Assembly: GCA_009602725.1 (NCBI GenBank)
Contig: WELB01000042.1
Location: 322,972-336,658 of the forward strand
From: Spirogloea muscicola
Taxonomy: Eukaryota > Streptophyta > Zygnematophyceae > Spirogloeales > Spirogloeaceae
Reading direction: 5' to 3'
DNA: 13,687 bases
In this document: in pieces, positions 1 through 10,800 of the stretch
How the letters are laid out: each line of letters starts with the position of its first letter
Numbering within the stretch: position 1 is the stretch's first letter
Translations under genes and position numbers: made by a program
Notes under the pieces: generated by a model
What the model saw: the letters and a program-made list of their open reading frames with translations, nothing else
What the model was told of the DNA's origin: nothing
Databases searched by the model: none

Positions 1-200
1 CGGTCGCGGCGGCGCGGCGGCTGGCGAGGCCGGTCGGGCCGGCCGGCGCGCCGCAGCCGTTTCCTGCCTGACGGGATGGGCCGTCGACGCCCCGTTCAGT
101 CCAACGAGCCCAGCGTCGGGCTTGACGGCGGGACTGGCGGGCGGGAGTCCCACCGTCACCCGCGACGCGTAGACCTGGCATCGACGCGTAGCAAGTGCGT
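1..200. other. Very GC-rich edge segment, origin unknown
   Basis: This stretch is roughly three-quarters G+C, against about half in the rest of the window, and changes abruptly near base 200. Two forward frames are open from the left edge: one ends at TAG 170-172 (glycine/alanine/arginine-rich), the other runs to about 219 (arginine-rich). Neither resembles a protein I know, and open frames are expected by chance at this GC content. It could be the 3' end of a convergent + strand gene, a CpG-rich regulatory region, or an assembly artefact. Confidence 0.4.
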
Positions 201-234
201 GTCACGCACATTGGTACTGTAGGTAGTTTCACGT

Positions 235-280
235 TTGCCAAGCTGTGCTCCGCTGCATTGCCAAGCTGTGCTCCGCTGCA
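235..280. repeat. Exact 23-bp tandem duplication
   Basis: The 23-bp unit beginning TTGCCAAGCTGTGCTCCG and ending CTGCA occurs at 235-257 and again, identically, at 258-280. Two perfect adjacent copies suggest a recent slippage duplication. The unit length is not a multiple of three, which argues against this stretch being coding. Confidence 0.9.
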
Positions 281-1120
281 GCCAACTTGGCGCATGCCGC
301 CACCGCCTAGGAAGCCGCTCAGAAGCCCACACAACCCAATAACAACCACTGCTTGATGATGGTGCACTAACGATGAAGTGGTGAGGCAAGGCAGTAACAG
401 AACTGGCTCTCCCAATGGGGGCAAGGGCTGCGAGAAGCCAGCCCGAAAAGAACTGACAAAAGGTTGGGATGGTGAGACGGGGCCGTAAACAGCAGGACAA
501 CAAGGTGGTCTCTAGAGACTCAGTATGTCACAGCACTTCAATAGCGACTCTGTAAGTGGTCACTGCAATAAAGAAGGGCTCGCTAAGTGCTCACATCGTA
601 TTTTATTGAAAGTTGGCTGCGTCCTTGGTTATCATGCACATACTTTCTTAAACCAGGTGACAAACTAGCAAGGGCGAGTGAGCACTGAAGGCCAGACAAT
701 ATACTGACACCTTATCATGCCGTCCGTCCTTATCAAGCCAACAATATGTTGGGCTTCCTACATCAGGCTGCAAAAGAATGAAGAATGTTTTGACATGCTA
801 TCTGATGGGTCATCCTCAAGTAAACGCTTGTCTCCGAGAGCAGTGGCGATGAAGTGCCTGACAGCTGGACTTGGAGTTAGTGCCTGCCTATCCCTGCGCG
901 GTGCATCACTTCTTCTCTATTCTGAAGATAACTGCTGAGCAGTTCATCTGCGGCCTTGCAGGAGGGGCTTGAGACCTTCAACGTGCCCACATTGCAACGA
1001 CGACAAAAAGCTGTGGGTATCTGGCCAGCTAAGGTGGAAGATGACCAGCAAAGGTGGACTTAGGGGCAGCAGGTAGTGAGATGAGAATATGAAAACTGGC
1101 AAATTGAGGGAGCTTGGATG
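281..1120. other. NUP205 3' flank; no gene recognised
   Basis: It follows the NUP205 stop codon on the minus strand and should contain the 3' UTR. Short open frames exist on both strands (for example 717-938 on +), but none shows conserved protein character or starts and ends sensibly. I found no TGTAA, the usual green-algal polyadenylation signal, on the minus strand here. An AATAAA on the minus strand lies at 602-607. Confidence 0.5.
602..607 (-). promoter_or_regulatory. Possible NUP205 polyadenylation signal (AATAAA)
   Basis: The minus strand reads AATAAA about 515 nt past the stop codon. Green algae usually rely on TGTAA, which I did not find in this flank, so this assignment is weak. 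A + strand AATAAA at 567-572 and a + strand TGTAA at 551-555 lie close by and could serve a convergent gene. Confidence 0.22.
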
Positions 1121-1823
1121 TCATGTGGCATCATAGTGGAGCAAGCTGGACTTGCAAAACTGTATCAGCTGCCGCAGGTATTGCAACTTTTGACCAATCC
1201 TTTCCTGCAAGCGCATGTAGGATTTGCTATCAGCTATAATGAGTTAGAATCGTGCACCAAGGTGGCCAGAGTGCAGGTAATCAAAGAAGCAAGCATAATT
1301 CAGGGACGGGTTTGACAATAGGCCAGCAGTCAACACATATATCACCTCGCTCAAGTTCTCCAGCACGTCCAGGCTCGGAAGCACCAGCTCCCCCAGGGCT
1401 TCAAGATCACTGGTCTTTGTCAATGGCTGGCTGCTGAAATCACTGGTACCTGCAGCTTCGACCTGCTTGGCGAATTGAGCCTGGAGGAGCTCGAGCGCCT
1501 GCTCGGCAGTTACCACAAGGCTTCGCGATCTCCTCTCTGAGGAGCTCAGGGCTCCAGCAAGCGCTTGCATTGCAGCATGCCGTCTGCACATGACATTATC
1601 CAAAGGCATGATCGTAAACTGTATGGATGAGATCGTAAGCAAATAAAGATGGCTCTCTAAACCTTCAAAGACAGGAGTTCATGACTGGACCTACTATCGA
1701 GAGAACAGTTTCACGTAGCAACCTGTCCCGTAGGGAGGTGAGTGCAGCAGAGGCATCGAGGCCACTGAAGCTGTCAATTATTTCGTCCACCTCGTGACGT
1801 GAGAGCTCATTGACATCCTCAAG
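1121..1823 (-). other. NUP205: NUP205 exons 31-33 and stop codon (about residues 1698-1858)
   Basis: Exon 31 (1695-1823) encodes LEDVNELSRHEVDEIIDSF and SLRDRLLRETVLSI, matching the plant INELSRQEVDEII block. Exon 32 (1346-1618) encodes MPLDNVMCRRHAAMQALAG, AEQALELLQAQFAKQVEAAG and LVLPSLDVLENLSE. Exon 33 (1121-1204) encodes ERIGQKLQYLRQLIQFCKSS and ends LLHYDAT before TGA at 1121-1123. The last two exons should form the C-terminal long-helix tail, where plant NUP205 also ends. Intron 31 is only 76 nt. Confidence 0.91.
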
Positions 1824-4800
1824 CTGGCAACCCAAACAAGGAAAGCAGTGTTACTTCTCAGAGATCGCATCAGACTGGGCACCGTTTTCTTGCTCGCTTC
1901 TAACAGGCCAAGAGTAGAGCAATACTTATGCAGGACTGCAACAGCATGTAGCAGCCGGAATGTCAGCCTGGCCCCATACCTTAGACAGAAGGATGCTCTT
2001 CTCCTCTCCTTCTGCTTGCAGGCTGGTGGCTGTCTGTTTCAGAAGCTGGGCCACGTGCCTCAGGGTTGGTTGGGTATCTAAGCCCAAGCCAGTCACTGAG
2101 GGTTGTCCAGGCTGAGCAGAACATAGAATCAGTGTGTTACTTTCAGTCAGTATATAAGCAGAAGTTGCAGTCTACCAATATTTGAGAAGCTTAAATGGCA
2201 ATAGTCAGCTGGGGAACTCAACAATGCCTTGTAAGCACACGGCTACTCTCCTCATCAATGACAACAGACCTCAATCAGAGCTGTAGAGCTCATAAAGTGA
2301 AGCATATCACAGGTGTATCACCTCAGAACGATCAAGGTGAAGCCGTGCTCTGCCCTTGACCACCATAGCTCGTAAGTAGGTGATCAGATTGCAACGCAAC
2401 CTTGTCACACCCTGAGTCATAGCATCTGCAACCTGTTGAGAAGTATAGACAAGATTGTTGCAACTTGACTCTCTCACATGCAAGACAGGGTATCTCAGAC
2501 TGACAACTGGCACATACTGAAGAAATATATCTTTCCTTCACGCCTTAAAAGCCTATAACGTGCAACCATGCAGAAGCTTCCTTCTGATTTTGTGATCTCT
2601 TTTGTATACCTGACGGACATTATGGCTCAGGGCTGGCATGGCTTGCAAATGACGGACATATCGAATGTACTTGCTTCTTGACTCCTGATCTGTTGTGAAG
2701 TACACAGTGCAGAGGTTGAGCAGCAGCTCGCGAATGCCCCCAGCATCTTTCTGTCCCAAGGCCCACACCTGTAGCAAGTATGAAACCATCAATCTGTCAA
2801 GATCTGATTCGTCTTCACCTATGAGAAGGTGCAGGCAAGTTGGCAGAGTAAATGCAAAGTATCTGACATGTACAGTCACCTGCCATGAGAAGCTGCTGAA
2901 TGCATTTGCTCAAGGAGACAAAGCATAAGCAGCAGATGGGGCTATGCCTGATGTGGCAACCTGGTATTAGCACTACTACTCCAATGCATGTTGACTTACT
3001 CGGCTGAGAATGGCAGTTGTGAGCTCAAGTAGATGCAAGCCATTGACATTGGGTGGTATCTCTGGATCCAGTTGTCGGCTTTCATCCCTGAGAGCTCTGG
3101 CAAAGGCGCCTCTGTGAGAGTCTACAAAGTCAATGACTTGCAGGGTAATACTATCTGCGCCAAGTCCCCTTTCATCCTCCTGCATTACCATGAAAATCAA
3201 GCAGATTGTGCTAAGGACTTCGGGATTCCACTTGTTGCTCAGACTTGGACTACCCAAGATGCACCAACTCATGCAAGAAGCATGACTGGCCCAACAACAC
3301 CACACCGGCAAGAGAAGCGAGGGACTCTTGGTAGGATACCTGACTTTGTGACGATGTTGAAGCCAGCGTAGTCATGCACAAGACTAAACGAAGGATCCGG
3401 GAGAAGAGTTGGTAGTGCTTTTCTGCCTGCGAGGGGAAGGGACTGTTGGGCCTCCACTCGTCATCAAACTTTCATATGCGCACATGTGACACAGTCGAAA
3501 GTCAAACTCTTGTATGTCAGCTAAGATCAGCTTGGAGATTGAATGAGCTTGTATAGTGATCATCATTTTCATTCCAGGCACAGTGTTGCTCAACAATGTC
3601 ACTTTCAGCAGGCCACAAATATTGACACACATCGTATTTCACAAAAGATGCTGGCGTACTACTATACTATTGCCCAGTAGAAGCATGCACCCAGCTTTAC
3701 GAGTGCTATAAGCAACATACAGACACATGCGAGTCAAGAGCGCGGCAGGATGACAATTGACGGAGCGCGCCCATCTGGACGATTGACAATGCGCCCCTGC
3801 TCTTCCCGAGTGTGGCAGCTCTCAGCAGCAGAGCGAGCTCTGCCTCAGCTATGTACAGGCCACGAGCAGAGGCCTCCCCGGCCGACAACAGGGTTACCTG
3901 GATGACCGTAGCAAGTGGTAAGACTTAAGCTTGCCGTATCGGCTCATACCTAAAGCAGCTTGCAAGCTCCATCAAGTTGCAGCAATGAAGCTAAAGGCAT
4001 TGTGCAAAATTCACATAGGTAGAGCAACAGTCTGCAGCATGCTTTAGGGATGTGAAGATTCTGATTGAAGTCAAGGATCTGTTTACGCTTATGTAAACGC
4101 CAACCTGTCTGCTGTGACTGGCGACATCTGCCAAGGAGGCCTGCAGGATGCCCCGGCTCTGGAGCTGCTCAAAGATAACCCCCACACTACCCAAGCCCAT
4201 TTTAAGACCGGAGGCTGTCAGGCTCTCGCCCTCCAGTGCCAGGAGTGCGTCCATGGCGTACATAGCGAGCGCCCTGCCCACCTCGCTTGCCCGCATGGCG
4301 TCTTTGGCGAGTATGGCTGCCAGAGCTGGCGCACTTTTCCGCACTAAGGCGAGGTTGCCTGCAGTCAGCTCTACTTGCTCCTGATGAACCTGTGCATCAG
4401 CAAGCAATATGCATCTCATAAATATGACATGCCCAGATGTCCAGCCATTTACAGCTTCTATTTATGCACAGATTAATCAAGATGTCCACTTCAAGATGCA
4501 GAAGCCACATACAGGACAAGCCATAGAGTAGCAGTGATTGCCAATTTGCAATGAGACGGGCACAGTGCTCGTGTCAACCTTCTCAATGACATCCTCCCCA
4601 CTGCTCGCTAACAAAGTCGAGATGACAACAGGAGGGAGGTCACTTCTGCTCCGCCCTTGACAGTATCGCAGGTAGCAGAGCAGCGATGACAGTAGCCTGC
4701 AGAGAAGGAAGAAGCATCAGTGCTCGCCCCAGAGGCTTTGAAATCCGGACGTGAAACTGCAGCAGGGTCAGATTCATGCTTGGCTGCTGAGAAATTGCAA

Positions 4801-7800
4801 GTGCAGTGCAGTTACTGGTAAAATGCATGATTTACATTCAAAACCATCATACTGTCATATCTGAGAGCTCAGTGCAGGTTATTGTTGTCAACCTCCGCCG
4901 CAGTGGTTCTGAGCTTTCACTTCGGAGAAGTGCACTGAGAAGCCTCGAGAGCGTCTGGTGGCAGGCGGAGTTTGACAGATGGGGTGGAGAGAGCAAGCTG
5001 AGCAAGTCAACGTCGTTGCCAGTGGTAGCCGACAACATCAAGGATGGCGAGAGAAGGAACGAGGAGGACAGGCTCAGCTGCTGCAGCTTTGCAAGCACAG
5101 TCAGTGCCACCTGCAGATAGCCTTTGTTCCAAGTGTCAGAGAGCAAGATTTAGGAAGCTGAAATGCTTTCAAAGATCACGTGTGCCGCTGTATGCAGCTC
5201 AATGGAACAGATATGTGTGAGCTGTATATTGTGCTTTGTGTGCTCGTGCTGCTGACCTGGGAAAGTGGCAGTGCCATTTTCAGCGAGCAGTCAGGCGAGG
5301 TCAACAAAGTGAGAGAGGCATCCAACAAGCTGCAGTCACGTACGTTGCACACAATTAGGCTGAAGGGATGAGATGGGCCACACAGCCATGCTCAAGATGT
5401 CCTCACATGTCCTTCTAAGTATGGCATCATGGAAAAGGTGCACGTTAACATGGGACATGCATCATAGCGACGATGATCTTCAAGGGACTTGCAAGCATGT
5501 CAAAAAGTGAAGGCTGATAAGAAGAACCAGTAACACGCAATCCTCCCTCGCTAGTTAAGCTAACTCCCAGATATTCCTCTGAGAACACGCATTGACATGC
5601 TTCCTTCATGTGGATGTGGATCACCTACTCAGCAAGCGTCTGCAGCCGCCTGCTCGGCTCCAGCAGGTCCAGCCTTCGGGAGACAACCACCTGCTCGACC
5701 ACTGTGCATTGACCCTCTGATTGCATTGCGCATCTTGAAGCATTGACACTGGTCCACATGATTGCACTAACCCGAGTGACAAACATTCCAGATAAACTGC
5801 AAACTCCTCTCAGGTATACGCCCAGCAGAAGTCCTTGGACTTGGTGACAAGGCAAGCTCGGCAGAGGTGGCAAAAGTTGCTTGACCATGCTACAGAATAA
5901 GTGGACCCCAACTTGTTGACAGCAGGAAAGCAGGAGCCGAATGTCGCACAAGACAGAGGTCAATGCTCTCGGGCTAGAGAGGACCTGAATGAGATTGGAG
6001 ATGGCCAGGAGGAGATGCAGCTGGGCAGCCTCCTCTTCCAGGCGGCAGTTTTGCGCCCAAGCCCAGCGCAGCACGGTGTCCATGCCTTCTGCGAAGTTTG
6101 CAGCTCTTCCCTTGTGCAAGCCCTGCACCTCAGGAAGGAATCAACTACAGGGAGAAGAGCTGAGAGCGTGTAACATCCAAGATGACGCATGGCTATCTCA
6201 AGCAGCTAGTGTTGACAAACGAATGCAGTATCAGCTTGGGAGCTACATATCAGCATATCCCAGGATAGAAGAAGGAAGACAAGCTGACCTGCAAGATTGC
6301 ATCTCTTAGAGCTGCAATATCTATGAGTCGATCCCCCCGCTCGGAGATTGCAAACAGATTCTGCTCCTCTTCTCCCACCAGCTCAGCAAGCTGGAATCAT
6401 ATATGACCTTTTCAAGTTATTTCTTTAGGTCAATCTGCTTGGCTTGTGTGTAGCAGGGTCAGACACACCAGAAAATCCAAAGCACTCTTTGACCCACATA
6501 CTCTTGTGGTATGCTCCTCACGAACAGAGGGACCGGGCAAACCCTACATTTGACAGAAGATGCCTTGCACAACCATGGTGTCAACAGCCAGAGAGTCACC
6601 TTCAGTTGAGCTTTTGGGTGTTCAGATATCTCCTCTGGTATTTGGAATTGCACCAGATCCAGCAACCCAAGAATCTGCATATTCGCATTAATAGTAAGGC
6701 CCATAGTTTAAATCTTCTAGCAAGCAGTGGTTGCCTCAGCAACATATTTGTATGTTGCTGCTGAGCACAGCTTACTTTGGACTTTCCTACAACTTCTCCA
6801 AGGCTGCTGTCTCCCTCAGCTCCAATCAGAGGCTCGGGCAAGAAAAGGGCATCAATGAGTCCACGACAGCTCTGATGCTGGTTGCCTTCGCTGATGTCAG
6901 TCCCATGGATTTCAAGCGTCAAAAGCTTCAGTAACCAAGCCCTCTGGCACAGAAGCACAGATTGTCAATCAGAAGCTGGCCAGAGCGTTGCATGTGTTGC
7001 AAGGGTGAACTCAGGTAAGCCTAATAATTACCCTTTGGTAGACGGCCAGCAATGTGGTCAACATCACTAACAGATGATGACAGACATCAGCAATAATGGG
7101 ATCCACCTGATGAAGCACAGATACTCGGAGAGCCTGTGCTTGGCTTCGCTTGGGCAACATGGTATCAATTTCGGGTAGGTGGTGAGAGAAGTAGGTATAG
7201 GAAGGACCCCGAAGAAGCTCTGCGATTGGAGTGCCTGTTGCGCTGCCAGCGCGCAATTCATACAGCAACTGGCAACGGACACAAAGAATCAAGATCATTG
7301 TCAAAAGACCTGTAATCTTTCTGAGTGATAAAGTATCAAGAAAGAGACAAATGTGAGACGCACTATTCACCCTACTTTACTGCTGCATCTTGACTGACTT
7401 ATATTCCTGCATGCCAAGTCTGCCAGCATGCAAACATCTCTTGAGTATACTACTGTGTGTAATTTCTGGAGCCAATTCAACCTATCCTATCAAGCATATC
7501 GACCAGGTACTTCATCCTCTATACAAGGTGCAATTTTGTTGCAGCAAGTACACCCTGGAGACAACTTTCTCCATGCACTCTCCCTCGGAAAGGTTGCCTT
7601 AAAAAGTAAATGGTTCCTGCATTATTGCAGATGTAATGTAATAATACCTCAAAACCTGACTCATGTAGGCGATAGTTGACTTCAGGCCTGGGTAAGGTGT
7701 CAAGCATGTCCAGGATGACGCGGAGACACGAGAACTCCCGCCTTGGCTGCAGAACACTCCTCTGAACTGCCCTCCAGCCCTCGCCGTCAACCCCTGCCTC

Positions 7801-10800
7801 TTCTACATTGAAGTGCAGGAGCAACTCGGGCACATTGGGAGACTGCCTTGTGAGGCCCTCAAGGAGTAGCTGCGCAAATAGGATCTTAATGTTAGTCACT
7901 TAGAGCTGCACTTAAGGCTGCAAAGATAGACCCGAAATTCAAATCTTGCAGTCTTACTGGAAATTCAAATGTTAAGATGAGGCTGAAGAACATGATGGTA
8001 TTCAAGTCAGCTTGAAGCTTGGGGACCCGTTCTTCACAAATCAAATATACTCTGGTCTCAGTGAAGATGGCGCAGTGGACTGGTCACTTGCCTGCATAAT
8101 TAGGAACCCATTGTCTTGAGATAGTGAGGGGCTGGCCACTATTTCGTGCATGCGATTCTCAAGGCACGCACCATAATCTTCAACAATACTGTCCGTTTTG
8201 CCTCCTTCAATGATCATAGCAACCAATTTTGGCAGCCTCGCACTGGTAGTCACATTATAAGGAAGCGTGACAAAAATCAGTTGATCTGAATTCTGGACTG
8301 TAAGGTCTCCTTCTAAAACCAGAATACTATTGGAACATCAATCTGAGTACCCAGTATGTCTTACTTGCTAGAATCAAGTGGTGCATTCACGAACCTTAGA
8401 ATGCTCATGAGGCGGATAGAAGACCGCTGAATGTCAGGCAGGGCGTCATATCTGACATACTCCAGGAGCGACAGCATCTGCCTGCGGTCGTAGTTTGCCA
8501 AGATGGATTCCAGAGGCTGGTAGCTTGGCCGGCCCTTGTCGGCAAGGATAGAGTCGCGGTCGAAAGCAAGGACAAGGATCTCCAAGCAGAGCCTGGCAGA
8601 CGCCTCGAGGATCATCCCACTCCTGCTGCTCTCTCTCCCCTCCAAGATGACATCCGGGCCAAGGCTGAGAATGCTCATGATGTTTCGGAAGATTGCCCTT
8701 CCTGCCATGAGGTCCTGCACAGGCAAGACCACCATTGGCATTTTTGCTTCATTGCCCCAAGCGAAGGGGTACTGACTTGGATGCAAGTATTGGCATGCAA
8801 GCCACTGACTTGGGTTTGGTGACAGTCTTCACGAACTTAATCTGGGACTCACAGTGTGTTACGCAAATGACAAAGCCGCGTGATGCTTACTCTCATGATC
8901 TCCAGACCTGGAGGCCCTCCAGCGGTGGCAATGTCATCACCGCTTGGCTCATATGTGGTCAACATGCTGTTAAGAGGAGTGACGAGGGTGCATCAGGCTC
9001 TGATTATGTCTGCCGAGGTTGGAGGTAGCTAATTTGTACCAAAGGCAGTAGAAGAGGAAATATCAGCAACCGATCACAAATTAGAAGTGAAGATACGTCT
9101 TAACCCTGAAGGACCTGCAGATATACGAACCTGCAAGCATGCCTATCATAAAAAACTGAGTATAGCATTGTGAAGGGTATGCTCTGACACTCGTACCACT
9201 GAAAGTGCGTGAGGGAGGCAAGCACAAGGCCCCATTTCTCTGCAGGATCCACATAGGACCTCTGCGCATAGGGTGTGAACACATGGTCTCGTACGAACTT
9301 GAAGTAATCCAGGTACCTTTTAGCCACAAGGCGACCTGCCTGTCAGGCTCCACTGAAGGCCAGTCCTCAAATCCTATTCATTGAAGGCTGCAGGAGACGA
9401 AGAGCTGCAGGGATCCTACCTAAGGCACTGGTCCATAGGGGTTGGCTCAGCAGCGATGAGATTGTTCAGTAGCTTGAGATACGATAGTGTTGAGGGGTAC
9501 TCTTCGACTCTCGCCTCCACTTCCTCTAGCTCGTAGACCATGTCATACACCTGCGACCACATAGTGCGCATCGTGCCCCGACAGATTGTATGGCTGAGGA
9601 GTGGAGCACTCTGAGCCACGACAGCTGACATGCTACTCTAAGCAAAATCCCTTCTTAGCAAGTACTGTCAAGGTGACAAGGAACACTGACAGGGCAACAA
9701 TTCATGGTACTCCACAGGAGATATTGGTTGTTGGTGCACCCAAGTGATGGAGAAAGTACACATCTACGACTTGCATGTTTCTGATAGAATTCTTGTCAGT
9801 CTCTGATGGAGCCGCGCTGTCGGAGAGGCCAATAAGGATTCCCCTCGGATTACATCAAGGGGATGCGCGCTATTGCACACCTGCCCAAGCTGCACTGCGC
9901 TCCCCACATTGCCAGGCACCATCGAGATCGGGGCGGGGCCAGCGGACACCGGCAGGTCGTACTGCTCCATGAGGGCCCAAATGCGGTCCCGTACAATGGG
10001 TGACACGGGCACGAGAGCCGCGATGGCATTCCGCAGCGCACCACGCAGGCGCGGAGGGGTCTTGTCATAGGGCAGCAGGGCAAACAGGGCCTCGAGGTTC
10101 TCCACCGGCGCCCAAAGGCCTCGCTCCGACTCATTGCCCTCCTGCATCACCTGCCAAGAGATAGTGCTGGTTGACACCAGACCATTAGTAAGCAAGAGGA
10201 TGCCAATAAATTGATCACCGTGCGCATCAAGAAGTCACAAAAGCGGGCAGGTGCCCCCACGTCAAGAGGACTTGTCACAGGATGTCGCTAGCAAGTAGCA
10301 CCTTGACAAGGACACAGAGGTAGGCCTCCAGTGCCTTGGTGTCCCCTGTGAGGAAGAGCTGGCCTCCAGCTCCAACAGCAGGCGTTTCATTCACACCTAA
10401 AAACGCCATTGTGAGCTGCTGGCAGCGTTGCTGGTACGCTGTCAGCGTGCTGAAAAGCGTGCGCCAGCTGACCAGCCGCAGCGCTCGCCCCTGCAGCAGC
10501 CTGTGGACCTCCCGGGCCCCGTCCTCGCCAGTTGCCTAGCAGATGACACAAAGCAGCCATTGTTTTAAGCACTAAAGCTAAATCTGTCAGCTGGACACAC
10601 CTGAGGAGTATACACAGCTGCAAATCGAGCTACAAATTGCATAACATCATCACATTAATGACTCTGGGCAGTAGACATAGCAGAAGTCACGTGTGGATGG
10701 AGGCCGCAAGTGGCTCACACGTAGGGCCTAAAGAGTCCCTCAGAAAGCAGGCACCTGCAGCTAGCTCGTGCCCTAGCTTTGCATACAACCACTCCGATGC

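Noticed and set aside
156-503. 115-codon minus-strand open frame with a hydrophobic start
   Set aside because: It spans the 23-bp tandem duplication, which shifts frame, and shows no recognisable domain. Composition looks like chance translation.
717-938. 73-codon + strand open frame in the NUP205 3' flank
   Set aside because: Short, no conserved features, no coding neighbours; nothing distinguishes it from chance.
2769-2879. Upstream extension of exon 28 (FAFTLPTCLHLLIGEDESDL...)
   Set aside because: Exon 27 joins directly to VWALGQKD to give ILSR|VW as in plants, so the upstream text is intron 27 that happens to be open.
3240-3311. Extension of exon 27 upstream in frame (MPVWCCWASHASC...)
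   Set aside because: The tryptophan/cysteine-rich text looks like intron. A different frame at 3340-3468 gives HYQLFSRILRLVLCMTTLA, which matches the plant protein and joins in phase at an AG before exon 27.
3469-3720. C/D-box snoRNA-like motifs in intron 25 (ATGATGA then CTGA on the minus strand)
   Set aside because: The boxes are only about 40-50 nt apart and I see no terminal stem or clear guide region; such short motifs occur by chance.
9764-9880. Downstream extension of exon 8 in frame
   Set aside because: Ending at GGGCAG|GTGTGC and joining to VYDMVYELEEVEAR agrees with the plant protein; the extension has no counterpart and runs to a stop.
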